NCBI GenBank assembly: GCA_963700735.1
Contig: CAVOYR010000006.1
Span: forward strand, 124,001 to 188,000
DNA length: 64,000 nt
From: Anderseniella sp963700735
Lineage (GTDB): Bacteria > Pseudomonadota > Alphaproteobacteria > Rhizobiales > Aestuariivirgaceae
Direction: 5' to 3'
Position numbers and translations under genes: made by a program
The notes under the pieces: generated by a model
Database searches by the model: none
Seen by the model: only the letters and a program-made list of their open reading frames with translations
What the model was told of the DNA's origin: nothing
Shown: positions 56,416 through 64,000 of the stretch, piece after piece
How positions within the stretch are numbered: position 1 is the first letter of the stretch
Layout of the letters: the number at the start of each line of letters is the position of its first letter

Positions 56416-57250
56416 ATGCCAAGCACCTTTTCCGCCCGCAAGATCAAGTCTGTCGACCCGGTCTGGGACCGTATCCGCGAAGAAGCCGAGGCAATTACCA
56501 GCCAGGACACCAGTCTTGGCGGCTTCATCTTCACGTCGGTGCTGAACCCGTCGAGCTTCGAGGAGGCGCTGTGCCACCGCCTCGCGCAGCGGCTGGGCAA
56601 TGCCGACATCAGTGCAGAACTGATCGTGCAGGGCTTCGAGGATGCGCTGGACGCCGATCCCAGAGATCGGGGTGGCTGCGCGTGCCGACATACTGGCCGT
56701 TTATGACCGTGATCCTGCCTGCCACCGCTACGTCGAGCCGTTGCTCTACCTGAAGGGGTTCCAGGCCCTGCAGACATACCGCATGGCGCACCGGCTCTAC
56801 ATGAGCGGCCGCAAAGACTTCGCCTATTACCTGCAAAGCCGGTCCTCGATGATTTTCGGCTGCGACATTCACCCCAATGCCCGCATCGGCCGTGGCATCA
56901 TGATCGACCATGCCCACTCCATCGTGATCGGGGAAACTGCGGTCATCGAGGACAACGTCTCGTTGCTGCATTCGGTGACCTTGGGCGGTACCGGCAAGGA
57001 AGACGGCGACCGGCACCCGAAGGTGCGCCACGGCTGCCTTATCGGGGCCGGGGCGTCCATTCTCGGCAACATCGAGATCGGCCATTGCTCGCGCGTGGCT
57101 GCCGGATCTGTGGTGCTGCATGACGTGCCCCCAAACCGCACCGTGGCAGGCGTTCCGGCCAAGGTGGTCGGTTATGCAGGCTGCAGCGAACCATCCCGGA
57201 TCATGGATCAACTGCTTCCGGTGAACAAATCCGAAGACAGTGCGGACTGA
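56416..57250 (+). CDS. cysE: Serine O-acetyltransferase, one frameshift
   Basis: This CysE enzyme makes O-acetylserine from serine and acetyl-CoA for cysteine synthesis. The N-terminal helical domain (DPVWDRIREEAEAIT, GFIFTSVLNPSSFEEALCHR) runs in one frame to about 56660. One extra base there (GATCCCAGAGATC) moves the rest to the next frame: PEIGVAARADILAVYDRDPA, then the left-handed beta-helix (IHPNARIGRGIMIDHAHSIV, LHSVTLGGTGKEDGDRHPKV). The corrected length is about 278 residues. In an essential biosynthetic gene this is probably a sequence error. Confidence 0.9.
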
Positions 57251-57331
57251 TCCTGCTTTGGGGTTGTCGCATCAGGTCAAACGGCGCTAGACCTTGAAAA
57301 TCGCTGCAAATCCCATGAGAGGTCCTGACCG

Positions 57332-57544
57332 ATGACACCTGACGAAATCTCCAAGCTGACGAAGTACTTCCACGCGACGTTCAAGCAGCCGTCGATCCAG
57401 CTGCGCCAACGCCCGCAGAAGGATGATTCCGCCGAGGTTTACGTGGGCGAGGAATTCATCGGCGTGGTGTTCCGTGATGACGAAGACCCCGATGACCTGT
57501 CCTACAACTTCTCGATGGCCATCCTGAGCTACGACCTGGAGTAG
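57332..57544 (+). CDS. DUF3126 family small protein
   Basis: This 70-residue acidic protein starts MTPDEISKLTKYFHATFKQP and carries the DUF3126 core EVYVGEEFIGVVFRDDEDPD, ending FSMAILSYDLE. The family is small and found mainly in alphaproteobacteria; its function is unknown. A GAGAGGT ribosome binding site precedes the start. It is downstream of cysE in the same orientation. Confidence 0.87.
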   Translation: MTPDEISKLTKYFHATFKQPSIQLRQRPQKDDSAEVYVGEEFIGVVFRDDEDPDDLSYNFSMAILSYDLE

Positions 57545-57570
57545 CGTTGGGGCAGGCCCCGCCTGAGCTG

Positions 57571-58311
57571 TCAGCCGGGTTGCAGGTTGTGCAGCATGCT
57601 GGCCATGGCGCGGCGCACGTTGGCCTCGATTTCCGCCCACTTGTCCAGGTGCTTGCGCGCAAACCGGATGCGCAAGCGCACCTGCGGCGTCATCTGGATG
57701 GTGCGTTCGCACAGGATGGGTCCCAGCACGGACTTCTTCTTGTCGCAGCTGTGCACCACGTGCTTGCCGTCAGCGTTGGCAACGTACAACACCAGGTCGG
57801 CATAGGGTGAGCCCTGCTTGAACTGGTATTGCAGCAGGTTGCCGTCGACAAGCTTCGGCTCGCCGTCGAAATACACCGGGTACACCTCGCCGTAGCGCTC
57901 GACCGGCGACAGTTCGTCCTGGCCCACGGTGTCCAGCGTCAGGATCAGCCAGTCGTTGAACTCGGCGGCATCAGCCGGCAACTTTGGCACCGTCCCGGCC
58001 TGGTATTCCCACGGCAGCAGCATGTCGAGCTTGCTGATATTGCCCAGCGTGGGCTTTTTCACCCGTGTCACCAGCCGGGTGGGGGCAATCAGCTCAACTG
58101 TATCAAAACGGTAACGCGCCATGGTTGGCGCCTCGGTTGCATCGGTCTGGGCCGTCGGGCTTGCGAACAGCAGGTCCCGGTCGGCCAGGAACAGCCACGT
58201 TACAATCGTGCCGGCGGTCACCAGGATCAGCCCGGCAAGCGTCAATGCCAACCGGCCGATGGATCTTTCGCGGGTGGTGTAGCCCGGACTGTGGCGTCTG
58301 TGCTGGCTCAT
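57571..58311 (-). CDS. Membrane-anchored protein of unknown function
   Basis: This 246-residue protein has a single transmembrane segment near residues 20-45 (RLALTLAGLILVTAGTIVTW) and a soluble domain outside. The domain has no motif I can name; it includes YFDGEPKLVDGNLLQYQFKQ and LVLYVANADGKHVVHSCDKK, followed by LCERTIQMTPQVRLRIRFA. The start is ATG 58311 (MSQHRRHSPGY). It may sit in the cell envelope. It is divergent from the small membrane protein gene at 58405 and convergent with DUF3126. Confidence 0.6.
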   Translation of the reverse strand: MSQHRRHSPGYTTRERSIGRLALTLAGLILVTAGTIVTWLFLADRDLLFASPTAQTDATEAPTMARYRFDTVELIAPTRLVTRVKKPTLGNISKLDMLLPWEYQAGTVPKLPADAAEFNDWLILTLDTVGQDELSPVERYGEVYPVYFDGEPKLVDGNLLQYQFKQGSPYADLVLYVANADGKHVVHSCDKKKSVLGPILCERTIQMTPQVRLRIRFARKHLDKWAEIEANVRRAMASMLHNLQPG

Positions 58312-58404
58312 GAGTTTGGTATGCCCGTTGCATGACAGCCGTGCAAGTAGTGTAAACGGTAGGTGCCGGCGGTGCCGGCCAGTGTGTCGATTGGGTGGTG
58401 CGTG

Positions 58405-58728
58405 ATGGATTATGACACGTTTCTGGTGGTGATGGCATTCGGGCTTGTGGGTGCAGGGCTTGTGCACTCCGCCTGGCTGTGGCTGGGGGCGACGCGACCG
58501 TCCTTCGTTTCGATCATCGAGGAAGGTTCGATGCTGACCGTGCCGCTTCGCGTGCTGGGGGTAATGTTTGCAGCCCCGTTCATCCTTGCCGGGGCAGCCA
58601 TCAGCCATGTGTCGTATGGATGGCGATACCTCGGGTTGACCATCGCCGGGCTGATCACCGCAGTGCTGTGGTGTTTCATGAGCGGGATCGTGTTAATCGT
58701 GCTCACGGACATGCTGATGTCGCTTTAG
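58405..58728 (+). CDS. Small three-helix membrane protein of unknown function
   Basis: This 107-residue protein has hydrophobic segments LVVMAFGLVGAGLVHSAWLW, VLGVMFAAPFILAGAAISH and LGLTIAGLITAVLWCFMSGI, which predict three membrane helices. No charged motif or enzyme domain is visible. The start at ATG 58405 (MDYDTFLVV) fits better than an upstream one, as the extra residues are not hydrophobic. It lies 53 bases ahead of the gamma-carbonic anhydrase gene, likely one transcript. Confidence 0.55.
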   Translation: MDYDTFLVVMAFGLVGAGLVHSAWLWLGATRPSFVSIIEEGSMLTVPLRVLGVMFAAPFILAGAAISHVSYGWRYLGLTIAGLITAVLWCFMSGIVLIVLTDMLMSL

Positions 58729-58781
58729 CCGCCCACTGGCCCAATGCGCGCGGCAGGAAGCGGCGCACGGAGAAGGGGCTC

Positions 58782-59321
58782 ATGAGCATTTACGAATTCG
58801 AGGGTCATCGCCCGGTGCTGCCGGCGAGCGGTGAGTTTTATATCGCGCCCAACGCGTCGGTGATCGGCAAGGTCAGCATGGGCCACCTCACCAGCGTGTG
58901 GTTCAGCGCAACGGTGCGCGGCGACAATGATGCCATCGTCATTGGCGACAGGAGCAACGTCCAGGACAGTTGCGTGCTGCATACTGACCCCGGCTATCCC
59001 ATGGTTATTGGTGAAGGCGTCACGGTGGGTCATCTGGCGATGCTGCACGGCTGCACGATTGGCGACAACACGCTGATCGGCATGGGGGCGACCGTCATGA
59101 ACGGCACCGTTGTGGGGCGCAACTGCATCATCGGGGCACATGCACTGCTGGGCGAGGGCAAGACCATCCCCGATAATTCAATGGTGCTGGGGGCGCCGGG
59201 CCGCGTGGTGAAGAGTATCGACGGGGCCGGCGAAGAGATGTTGCGCAAGGCGGCCCAGTCCTATGTCGACAAGGTATACCGCTATGCCGTGCAAAACGGC
59301 CTCAAGCTGATCGAGACCTGA
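58782..59321 (+). CDS. Gamma-carbonic anhydrase family protein
   Basis: This 179-residue left-handed beta-helix protein has metal-ligand segments VRGDNDAIVIGDRSNVQDSC near 46-65 and VTVGHLAMLHGCTIGDNTLI near 86-105. The His residues in VGHLAMLHG lie at the positions of the zinc ligands of gamma carbonic anhydrases such as YrdA/CaiE. An AGAAGGGG site lies before the ATG at 58782. Activity on CO2 is not certain for this subfamily. Confidence 0.87.
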   Translation: MSIYEFEGHRPVLPASGEFYIAPNASVIGKVSMGHLTSVWFSATVRGDNDAIVIGDRSNVQDSCVLHTDPGYPMVIGEGVTVGHLAMLHGCTIGDNTLIGMGATVMNGTVVGRNCIIGAHALLGEGKTIPDNSMVLGAPGRVVKSIDGAGEEMLRKAAQSYVDKVYRYAVQNGLKLIET

Positions 59322-59360
59322 CGGCTCGCAGGTCCTGCCGCGGGTGCATGGTGTCCTGAA

Positions 59361-59401
59361 AAAGGTCGGGGCCAGCATCGGGTGGGATCGATGCTGGCCC
59401 C
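59361..59401 (-). terminator. Rho-independent terminator for the transglutaminase-like gene
   Basis: GGGGCCAGCATCG (59368-59380) pairs perfectly with CGATGCTGGCCCC (59389-59401), with an eight-base loop. On the minus strand the stem is followed by GACCTTTTT, so it fits an end for the gene at 59478-60116. On the plus strand it may also stop transcription from the carbonic anhydrase gene, though no T run is present there. Confidence 0.75.
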
Positions 59402-59477
59402 TGGGACCCGGTCTGGTGGGGGATGGGGAGGGGACGCCGACCGGGGCCGTTCGAAATCAGTTCAGATGCGTGTGCCT

Positions 59478-60116
59478 TCAGTTTGCGCCAGCGACGGTAT
59501 CGGCACCGCGCTGGGGCTTTTCGCCCATGGACACCCAGATGCGCGGATTTTCCTGCGACTGGCGCTTGATGTACTGGTAGCCCGTCTCGGACCAGCGCAG
59601 GACGGTGTTGCGGCGGTTGTCGAGCACGAAGTCACCGCCATCGGTGCGCACCATCAGCACGGCATGGCCGTCGCCGTTTTCATCAAGCACGACGGTGATG
59701 AGCAGGCTTTCCGACGGGAAGCCGAGGCCTTCGAGATAACGCTTCTTGAGCAACACGTAGTCTTCGCAGTCACCTGCAGCCGAGGGGTAGTCCCAGCGTT
59801 CCACGGTGCCGTACAGTTCCTGGTCGGTGGCAGGTGCGATCTTCGCGTTGACGAACGAGTTGACCTCAACAACCTGTGACCAGCTCTTCTGCGTCAGACT
59901 GGCTTCGCGGGCATCCGTGCCTGTTTCGCGGCACTCTGCCTTGTAGCGCGCGCAGAACTGCACGAAGCCGATCGGCGGCAGAGTGACACCGAATGACGGT
60001 GCGTGAATTGTGTCAGCCGAGTTCAGGTTGGCTGTCTTTGTCTTGCTGTACCCTTGTGCCGGAAGTGACATGGCGATCATCGCCAGGCACACCGCCATCC
60101 CCTTGATCATGTTCAT
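59478..60116 (-). CDS. Periplasmic transglutaminase-like cysteine protease (LapG-like, BTLCP)
   Basis: This 212-residue protein has a signal peptide ending PAQGYS near residue 23 and a bacterial transglutaminase-like cysteine protease domain. The catalytic Cys is in AAGDCEDYVLLKKRYLEGLG near 110, the His in GDGHAVLMVRTD near 147, and the Asp in FVLDNRRNTVLRW near 160. LapG proteases of this family cut adhesins under c-di-GMP control. A PilZ protein gene lies immediately upstream on the same strand, which would suit that. No LapD or adhesin gene is in this window. Confidence 0.87.
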   Translation of the reverse strand: MNMIKGMAVCLAMIAMSLPAQGYSKTKTANLNSADTIHAPSFGVTLPPIGFVQFCARYKAECRETGTDAREASLTQKSWSQVVEVNSFVNAKIAPATDQELYGTVERWDYPSAAGDCEDYVLLKKRYLEGLGFPSESLLITVVLDENGDGHAVLMVRTDGGDFVLDNRRNTVLRWSETGYQYIKRQSQENPRIWVSMGEKPQRGADTVAGAN

Positions 60117-60283
60117 TTGAAACGCCCCAATCCCTTTTATTGTTGGATTGAAGGCTACAGAACGGGATTTGAGATTCAGCTAAGCAGTTGTCCCGCTTTT
60201 GAATCGAACCGCGGGAATTCCATTAATCATGAAGCGGTGGCTAACTGGTTTGCAAACGGTTACCCACGCCGCCCCAGGCCGGC

Positions 60284-60318
60284 AAAAACCCGCTGAAGAC
60301 CTGAGGTCCGCAGCGGGC
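60284..60318 (-). terminator. Rho-independent terminator for the PilZ gene
   Basis: Read on the minus strand, AGCCCGCTG pairs with CAGCGGGT across a 15-base loop and is followed by TTTTT (the run is 60284-60288 on the plus strand). It lies 33 bases past the PilZ gene stop, so the PilZ and LapG-like genes are probably separate transcripts. Confidence 0.7.
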
Positions 60319-60350
60319 TGGAAATGATGGGAACGGGCAGGGTGGCCGCG

Positions 60351-60947
60351 TCAGATCCTTGCGGCGAGCTCCAGCTTGGCCGGGTCCATCTTGCGAATGA
60401 ACTCGATGGCGAAGCCGTCTGCGGTGTAGCGCACGACGCGGCCGCGCATGCGGCCGAGGTTCACATAGGTGCCGATGGATGGCAGCACGTGGCACTTGAT
60501 GGCAGCACCCGAGATGGAGATGTCGAGCACTTCACACTTGTACTCGCGACCATCAGCGAGCGAGACCTGGGAGACGGCCTCCTTGGGCTTGAAGCGGTCA
60601 TGGCGGCGCTGGGCCGGGTTTGCGTCCTGCAGCCACTCGATGCGCTTTTCCATGCGCTCGCGGCGCGCACCCGTCAGGTTGAAGTTGACGTGAAAGCCGC
60701 CATCGACCTTGCCATCAACAGTGCCGTCAACCCGGCCGATGTCGTCAAGGTAGGCGATCAGGACAGTGCCCTGGCTCACGGGAATGTTGGTCAGAAGGGT
60801 CACGCCGTCAGCATCGATCCGGGCGACCTGGCAAGGATGCTCGCTCATGTCGGGCATCATGAACCGGCCAAACAGGATGCGCGGCGCAGTGTCTCCCTCT
60901 TCACCGGAAGATGGGAACAACTGGGTAGACAACGGAAGTGCGTTCAC
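60351..60947 (-). CDS. PilZ domain protein
   Basis: This 198-residue protein has a C-terminal PilZ domain, which binds cyclic di-GMP. RRHDRFKPKEAVSQVSLADG near 113 carries the RxxxR-like c-di-GMP-binding arginines, and LDISISGAAIK near 143 is the D/NxSxxG motif. An N-terminal beta-rich segment (MPDMSEHPCQVARIDADGVT, TVLIAYLDDIGRVDG) suggests a second PilZ-like or YcgR-like fold. It has no membrane segment or enzyme domain. The gene lies downstream of the PAS_5 gene on the same strand and has its own terminator. Confidence 0.87.
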   Translation of the reverse strand: MNALPLSTQLFPSSGEEGDTAPRILFGRFMMPDMSEHPCQVARIDADGVTLLTNIPVSQGTVLIAYLDDIGRVDGTVDGKVDGGFHVNFNLTGARRERMEKRIEWLQDANPAQRRHDRFKPKEAVSQVSLADGREYKCEVLDISISGAAIKCHVLPSIGTYVNLGRMRGRVVRYTADGFAIEFIRKMDPAKLELAARI

Positions 60948-61102
60948 GTCAAATTTCCTTGTTGAGAGGCCACGTGTTTACTCTCCCCGAGCTGGCGCGG
61001 GCCGGGAGTCGTCCCGGCCAGGAAATCTTAAGCGAAGTTCCGTTAATGCGTTGTTAACGAGGCGTCAGCATTTCAGCCGATGCATGCCATGGTTGCGGCG
61101 TG

Positions 61103-61751
61103 TCAGGGCTTGCCGCCCTCGATGACCCTGAGGAAGCTCGAGTTGATGCGGCGCACGTCCGAGTTGCTGTAGATCTCGGCAGCCTGGGCAGCCGGGGTGC
61201 CGGGCAACTGGTCACTCCACAGGATGCGGATACGGCGAATTTCAAAGTCCACCAGTGGATCGCCCTCCATCTCGCGACGATCACGGAAGGTGGCGAATGT
61301 TGCAAGCGCCTGCACGCTTTCACCGTCTCCGGCAATCACAGGCACGGCGGCGAACTCGAAGCCCACTTCACGGCCGCCGAACGAGCGGGCGAGGAAACGG
61401 CCCACGCACGGCTGCTTCATGCCGACAACCGTGTCGAGGCCACGCACGATGGTTTCGCGGTCAAAGCTTGGCCAGTCGGCGAAGGCCTGCATGCCGGTCA
61501 GCGGGCGGCCCCAGGTTTCGCACACGGCAGAACCGGCCAGCTTCCAGGTGTAGGCCATCTGTTCGTTGTCACGGGCCAGCGTACACACCCACGGCACAAC
61601 CTCTGCCAGGTCGCGCAGTCCGATGTCATGGCGGTGGGGGGCATTGGCTTCGCCACGGATGCGTTCCCACGTGCGCAGCAGCGTGCGGCTTGCCGGGTGC
61701 ATTGCAGCGTCGTCTGGGCCATTGTTGAAAATATGTGTATTGCTTGCCATA
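61103..61751 (-). CDS. PAS_5 domain protein
   Basis: This 215-residue protein has a PAS_5 domain. RTLLRTWERIRGEANAPHRH starts it, DIGLRDLAEVVPWVCTLARD continues it, and WKLAGSAVCETWGRPLTGMQ carries the ligand-pocket helix. The C-terminal part beyond about 150 (FRDRREMEGDPLVDFEIRRI) is a short tail. PAS_5 proteins are frequent in Rhizobiales and are often single-domain sensors of unknown ligand. The start is ATG 61751 (MASNTHIFNNG). It precedes the PilZ gene by 155 bases, a gap holding a GC-rich stem-loop at 61000-61019. Confidence 0.82.
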
Positions 61752-61855
61752 TCCGTACTCTGCCCGATGGGCATCAATGAGTGTTCCAAAGCTGTACGCC
61801 GTTGCTTGGCAAATGCAGGCGTCGTGCCAGACTCCATCCCGGTAAAGGCCAGACA

Positions 61856-62662
61856 ATGACTCAAGATAGCCGAGATGGTGGCCGTGACGCGGACGGTGGC
61901 GGAGCCGACGGCGACGATGAGCGCCGGTTTGCGGATGAGGAGTGGCAGGATGAAAAGCCCAATGCGCCGCTGTTCAACGCGCCGAAGGTGGTCATCTGGC
62001 TGGCGCTGGCTTTCCTCGCGATCCACCTCGTTGTGCAATTTTCACCTGATACGCTGGCCAACCAGATCATCATGGCACTGGCTTTCATTCCGGTACGATT
62101 TGTAGATGGTGGCAACGTCTTGCCTGGTGGCGACATCGCCAGGGTAACGTCGTTCGTCAGCTATGGGTTCCTGCACGGCGACTGGATGCACCTTGCGGTC
62201 AACTCGTTCTGGATGCTGGCTTTCGGTTCCGTGGCTGCGAGGCGGCTGGGGACTTGGCGGTTCCTGGCGTTCAGCGCCCTGGCGGCCGCCGTTGCGGCAT
62301 TGTTTTCGCTGCTGGTGAACTGGCACGAGGACATGGTGCTGGTAGGTGCGTCAGGTGCCATTGCCGGCCAGATGGCAATTACCGTGCGGCTGATATTCGC
62401 CAATGGCGGCACCTTGCGCACGGCCATGCAGCGCGACATGAGCATGTCGCCGCCCGAGCCGTTGTGGCGGCTGTTCACCAACCGCTCTGCGGTGGTGTTC
62501 CTGATCATCTGGATTAGCATGGATGTGCTGTTTGCCGGCAGCGGGTTGCTGACCGGCAACCGTATCGCCTGGGAGGCTCACCTTGGCGGCCTGATTACCG
62601 GTTTGCTGGCGTTTTCGTGGTTCGATCCGCTGAAGCCGGCAGCGGTTACACGGGCTGGTTGA
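61856..62662 (+). CDS. Rhomboid family intramembrane serine protease
   Basis: This 268-residue protein has an acidic cytoplasmic N-terminus (about 45 residues rich in Asp, Glu and Gly) and six membrane helices. The catalytic Ser is in LVGASGAIAGQ near 164 and the His in WEAHLGGLITG near 242. HGDWMHLAVNSFWMLAFGS near 103 supplies the conserved HxxxN oxyanion-side motif. The substrate is unknown. It is divergent from the PAS_5 gene. Confidence 0.9.
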   Translation: MTQDSRDGGRDADGGGADGDDERRFADEEWQDEKPNAPLFNAPKVVIWLALAFLAIHLVVQFSPDTLANQIIMALAFIPVRFVDGGNVLPGGDIARVTSFVSYGFLHGDWMHLAVNSFWMLAFGSVAARRLGTWRFLAFSALAAAVAALFSLLVNWHEDMVLVGASGAIAGQMAITVRLIFANGGTLRTAMQRDMSMSPPEPLWRLFTNRSAVVFLIIWISMDVLFAGSGLLTGNRIAWEAHLGGLITGLLAFSWFDPLKPAAVTRAG

Positions 62663-62741
62663 AACGTCTGGTTAACGGTTTCGTGCGACAACCGTTGCAT
62701 CCGGAATTCTGCCAACTTCCTCACCGGCAACAGGGCCCCTC

Positions 62742-63710
62742 ATGGACGCTTCCAGCATCATCGAACAGTACGGTCGCGGCATCCCGGCGATCCTGCACAG
62801 TGCCATGATCGTGGATGTTTGCGCGTACATGCGGTCCAGCCAGTCTCCCGCCGCGCTGGTGCTGAGTGACCGTGGCGATGTTCGCGGTATCCTGACCCAG
62901 CGTGAAATCATCGGCGCGGCAGGCCGCATTGGATCATCGGTCATGCAGATGATGGCGGGCGAGTTGCTGCGCGAGCAGGCTGCCGTCTGCCAGATGGATA
63001 CGCAGGTCACCGAAATCCTTGAACTGCTGAGCGAGACCGGCGCCGAATGCGTACTGGTTTGCGACGGCACCACCATCAAGGGCTTCATCACCCAGAAGGA
63101 CATCACCGAGCTGCTGGCCTCGGTCATGGGCGCCGGTAGTGCACCTGAGCCCGCACTCGAAGAGCCGGCGCAGGCTGTTCATGAACCAGCAGCTTCAGCG
63201 TTCAGCCAGCCGGACATGCTTCAGCCCGCACCAGCCTATCAGCCCCAAGCCGCGTTCGAGGCTGCACCAGCCATTCAGGCTATGCCGGCCCCGCCGGTGC
63301 CGGCAATGCCGTCTGCAATGATGGCGGCCTACCAGCCCGAAGTTTATCCGGCCGCGCCGCAGCCGGTGCAACACGCCATGCCGGCTGAAATGCCGAGTGT
63401 CGCGCAGATGCTTGCCCGGCAGCCTGTTGCTGGGCCCGTCATGCCTCAACAGCCCGGGGTGCCAATGCCGTCCATGATGATGCCGCAGGTGCCGGATGTC
63501 CCGCCTGCCGCAGCGTTTGCATGGCCCCAACAACAGCCAGCACCGGCGTTCACCACGCCTCAACCGCAGACAGCGCCAACCTACGCCCAGCCGCAAGCCG
63601 TCGTTCCCCAGTTCACGCCGGCCCAGGCACCCCAGCCCGATCCTCAGGCGGCGCCTGCTGCTGCAACTGGTATGCCGTCCACGGCCGGGTGGGCGTCCTT
63701 CAGTTCATAA
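62742..63710 (+). CDS. CBS-domain protein with long Pro/Ala/Gln-rich tail
   Basis: The 322-residue protein has a tandem pair of CBS domains in the first 130 residues (ALVLSDRGDVRGILTQREII and CVLVCDGTTIKGFITQKDIT are the typical ends), which would bind adenosine nucleotides. About 190 residues follow, composed mostly of Pro, Ala, Gln, Met and Val, with repeated PxxPxMP and QPAP stretches and few charges. No catalytic domain is attached. It follows the rhomboid gene by 79 bases and converges with hisI. Confidence 0.75.
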   Translation: MDASSIIEQYGRGIPAILHSAMIVDVCAYMRSSQSPAALVLSDRGDVRGILTQREIIGAAGRIGSSVMQMMAGELLREQAAVCQMDTQVTEILELLSETGAECVLVCDGTTIKGFITQKDITELLASVMGAGSAPEPALEEPAQAVHEPAASAFSQPDMLQPAPAYQPQAAFEAAPAIQAMPAPPVPAMPSAMMAAYQPEVYPAAPQPVQHAMPAEMPSVAQMLARQPVAGPVMPQQPGVPMPSMMMPQVPDVPPAAAFAWPQQQPAPAFTTPQPQTAPTYAQPQAVVPQFTPAQAPQPDPQAAPAAATGMPSTAGWASFSS

Positions 63711-63720
63711 CTGCTGGAAA

Positions 63721-64000
63721 TCAGTCCTTGTGGCCTGAGCCGTAGACTTCGTCCGGGTCGATCAGACGGTCGCTGTCGATGGTTTTCAATGTGCCGTCGG
63801 AGCTCACTTCACGGTAGAAGCAGGTGGCACGGCCTGTGTGACACGCAGCGCCATCACCGGCTACCTCGACATCGATCACCACGACGTCCTGGTCGCAATC
63901 CGTGCGCACGCGCACTACGGCCTGGGTCTGGCCGGAGGTTTCGCCCTTCTTCCAGAGCTTGCCGCGCGAGCGCGAATAGTAATGCGCCAAGCGGGTGTCC
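63721..64000 (-). CDS. hisI: Phosphoribosyl-AMP cyclohydrolase, 5' end cut by window
   Basis: The partial HisI protein (third step of histidine synthesis) reads AHYYSRSRGKLWKKGETSG near the edge, then DCDQDVVVIDVEVAGDGAAC with the zinc and substrate Asp/Cys residues, HTGRATCFYR, and a longer C-terminal tail ending YGSGHKD. A full family member is about 130 residues. The N-terminal 40 or so lie beyond position 64000, so the apparent start near 63990 is not real. There is no fused HisE domain in the visible part. Confidence 0.88.
   Translation of the reverse strand, partial: DTRLAHYYSRSRGKLWKKGETSGQTQAVVRVRTDCDQDVVVIDVEVAGDGAACHTGRATCFYREVSSDGTLKTIDSDRLIDPDEVYGSGHKD

Noticed and set aside
61000..61019. 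GGCCGGGA-GTCG-TCCCGGCC stem-loop as another family A repeat
   Set aside because: The core resembles family A but the TTGTG and CCCAG ends are missing and the loop is GTCG, so I do not count it with the 14 copies.

Overview
The window is about 64 kb of GC-rich, gene-dense DNA from an alphaproteobacterium, most likely of the Hyphomicrobiales (Rhizobiales) or a close relative. Supporting signs are a DUF3126 protein, a LapG-like transglutaminase-like cysteine protease, an HWE-type histidine kinase, a PAS_5 protein, a form II CoxL cluster and a carnitine/gamma-butyrobetaine catabolic cluster with its GlxA-type regulator. I found no rRNA, tRNA, CRISPR array or prophage. No gene-free stretch exceeds 300 bases.

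Layout. 0-5.7 kb: NAPRTase-like enzyme, L,D-transpeptidase, thioesterase, a large P-loop protein and a secreted leucine-rich-repeat protein. 5.7-12.1 kb (minus strand): purB, a DUF2259 gene, a BASS-like transporter, a DctPQM-type TRAP transporter and a stand-alone Lrp ligand domain. The genes from 5.9 to 10.5 kb carry an unusual density of single-base frameshifts. 12.4-21.5 kb: EamA exporter, LysR regulator, a 57-residue orphan with its own terminator, aspartate aminotransferase, MltB-type transglycosylase, amidase, Tat-exported metallophosphoesterase and a DUF2254 membrane protein. 21.5-31.6 kb: a gamma-butyrobetaine/carnitine degradation cluster (CaiD-like hydratase, NDP-forming acyl-CoA ligase, two acyl-CoA dehydrogenases, an SDR, carnitine dehydrogenase, BKACE) with a divergent GlxA/AraC regulator. 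32.2-40.8 kb: a form II aerobic CO-dehydrogenase-like (CoxSLM) operon with its maturation genes (MoxR, VWA, two XdhC pieces, MoeA-like, MocA). 40.8-64 kb: mostly housekeeping genes (radC, map, sfsA, cysE, gamma-carbonic anhydrase, hisI), then class III aminotransferase, YcaQ, alpha/beta hydrolases, and a signalling/envelope group (LapG-like protease, PilZ, PAS_5, rhomboid, CBS).

The most interesting structure is a set of 14 short palindromic repeats of two sequence families, all between genes. Two small GIY-YIG nuclease genes are each enclosed within a few bases by an inverted pair of repeats, each gene with its own repeat family. The same inverted pairs, with the same outer and inner ends, also occur without the gene. 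This matches the architecture of RAYT transposases and REPINs, but with a GIY-YIG nuclease in place of the Y1 transposase. I propose it as a candidate nuclease-repeat mobile system.

Eleven otherwise well-conserved genes carry frameshifts, including purB and cysE. Most look like single-base indels left by sequencing or assembly, so the disrupted genes should be treated as probably intact in the organism until checked with reads.
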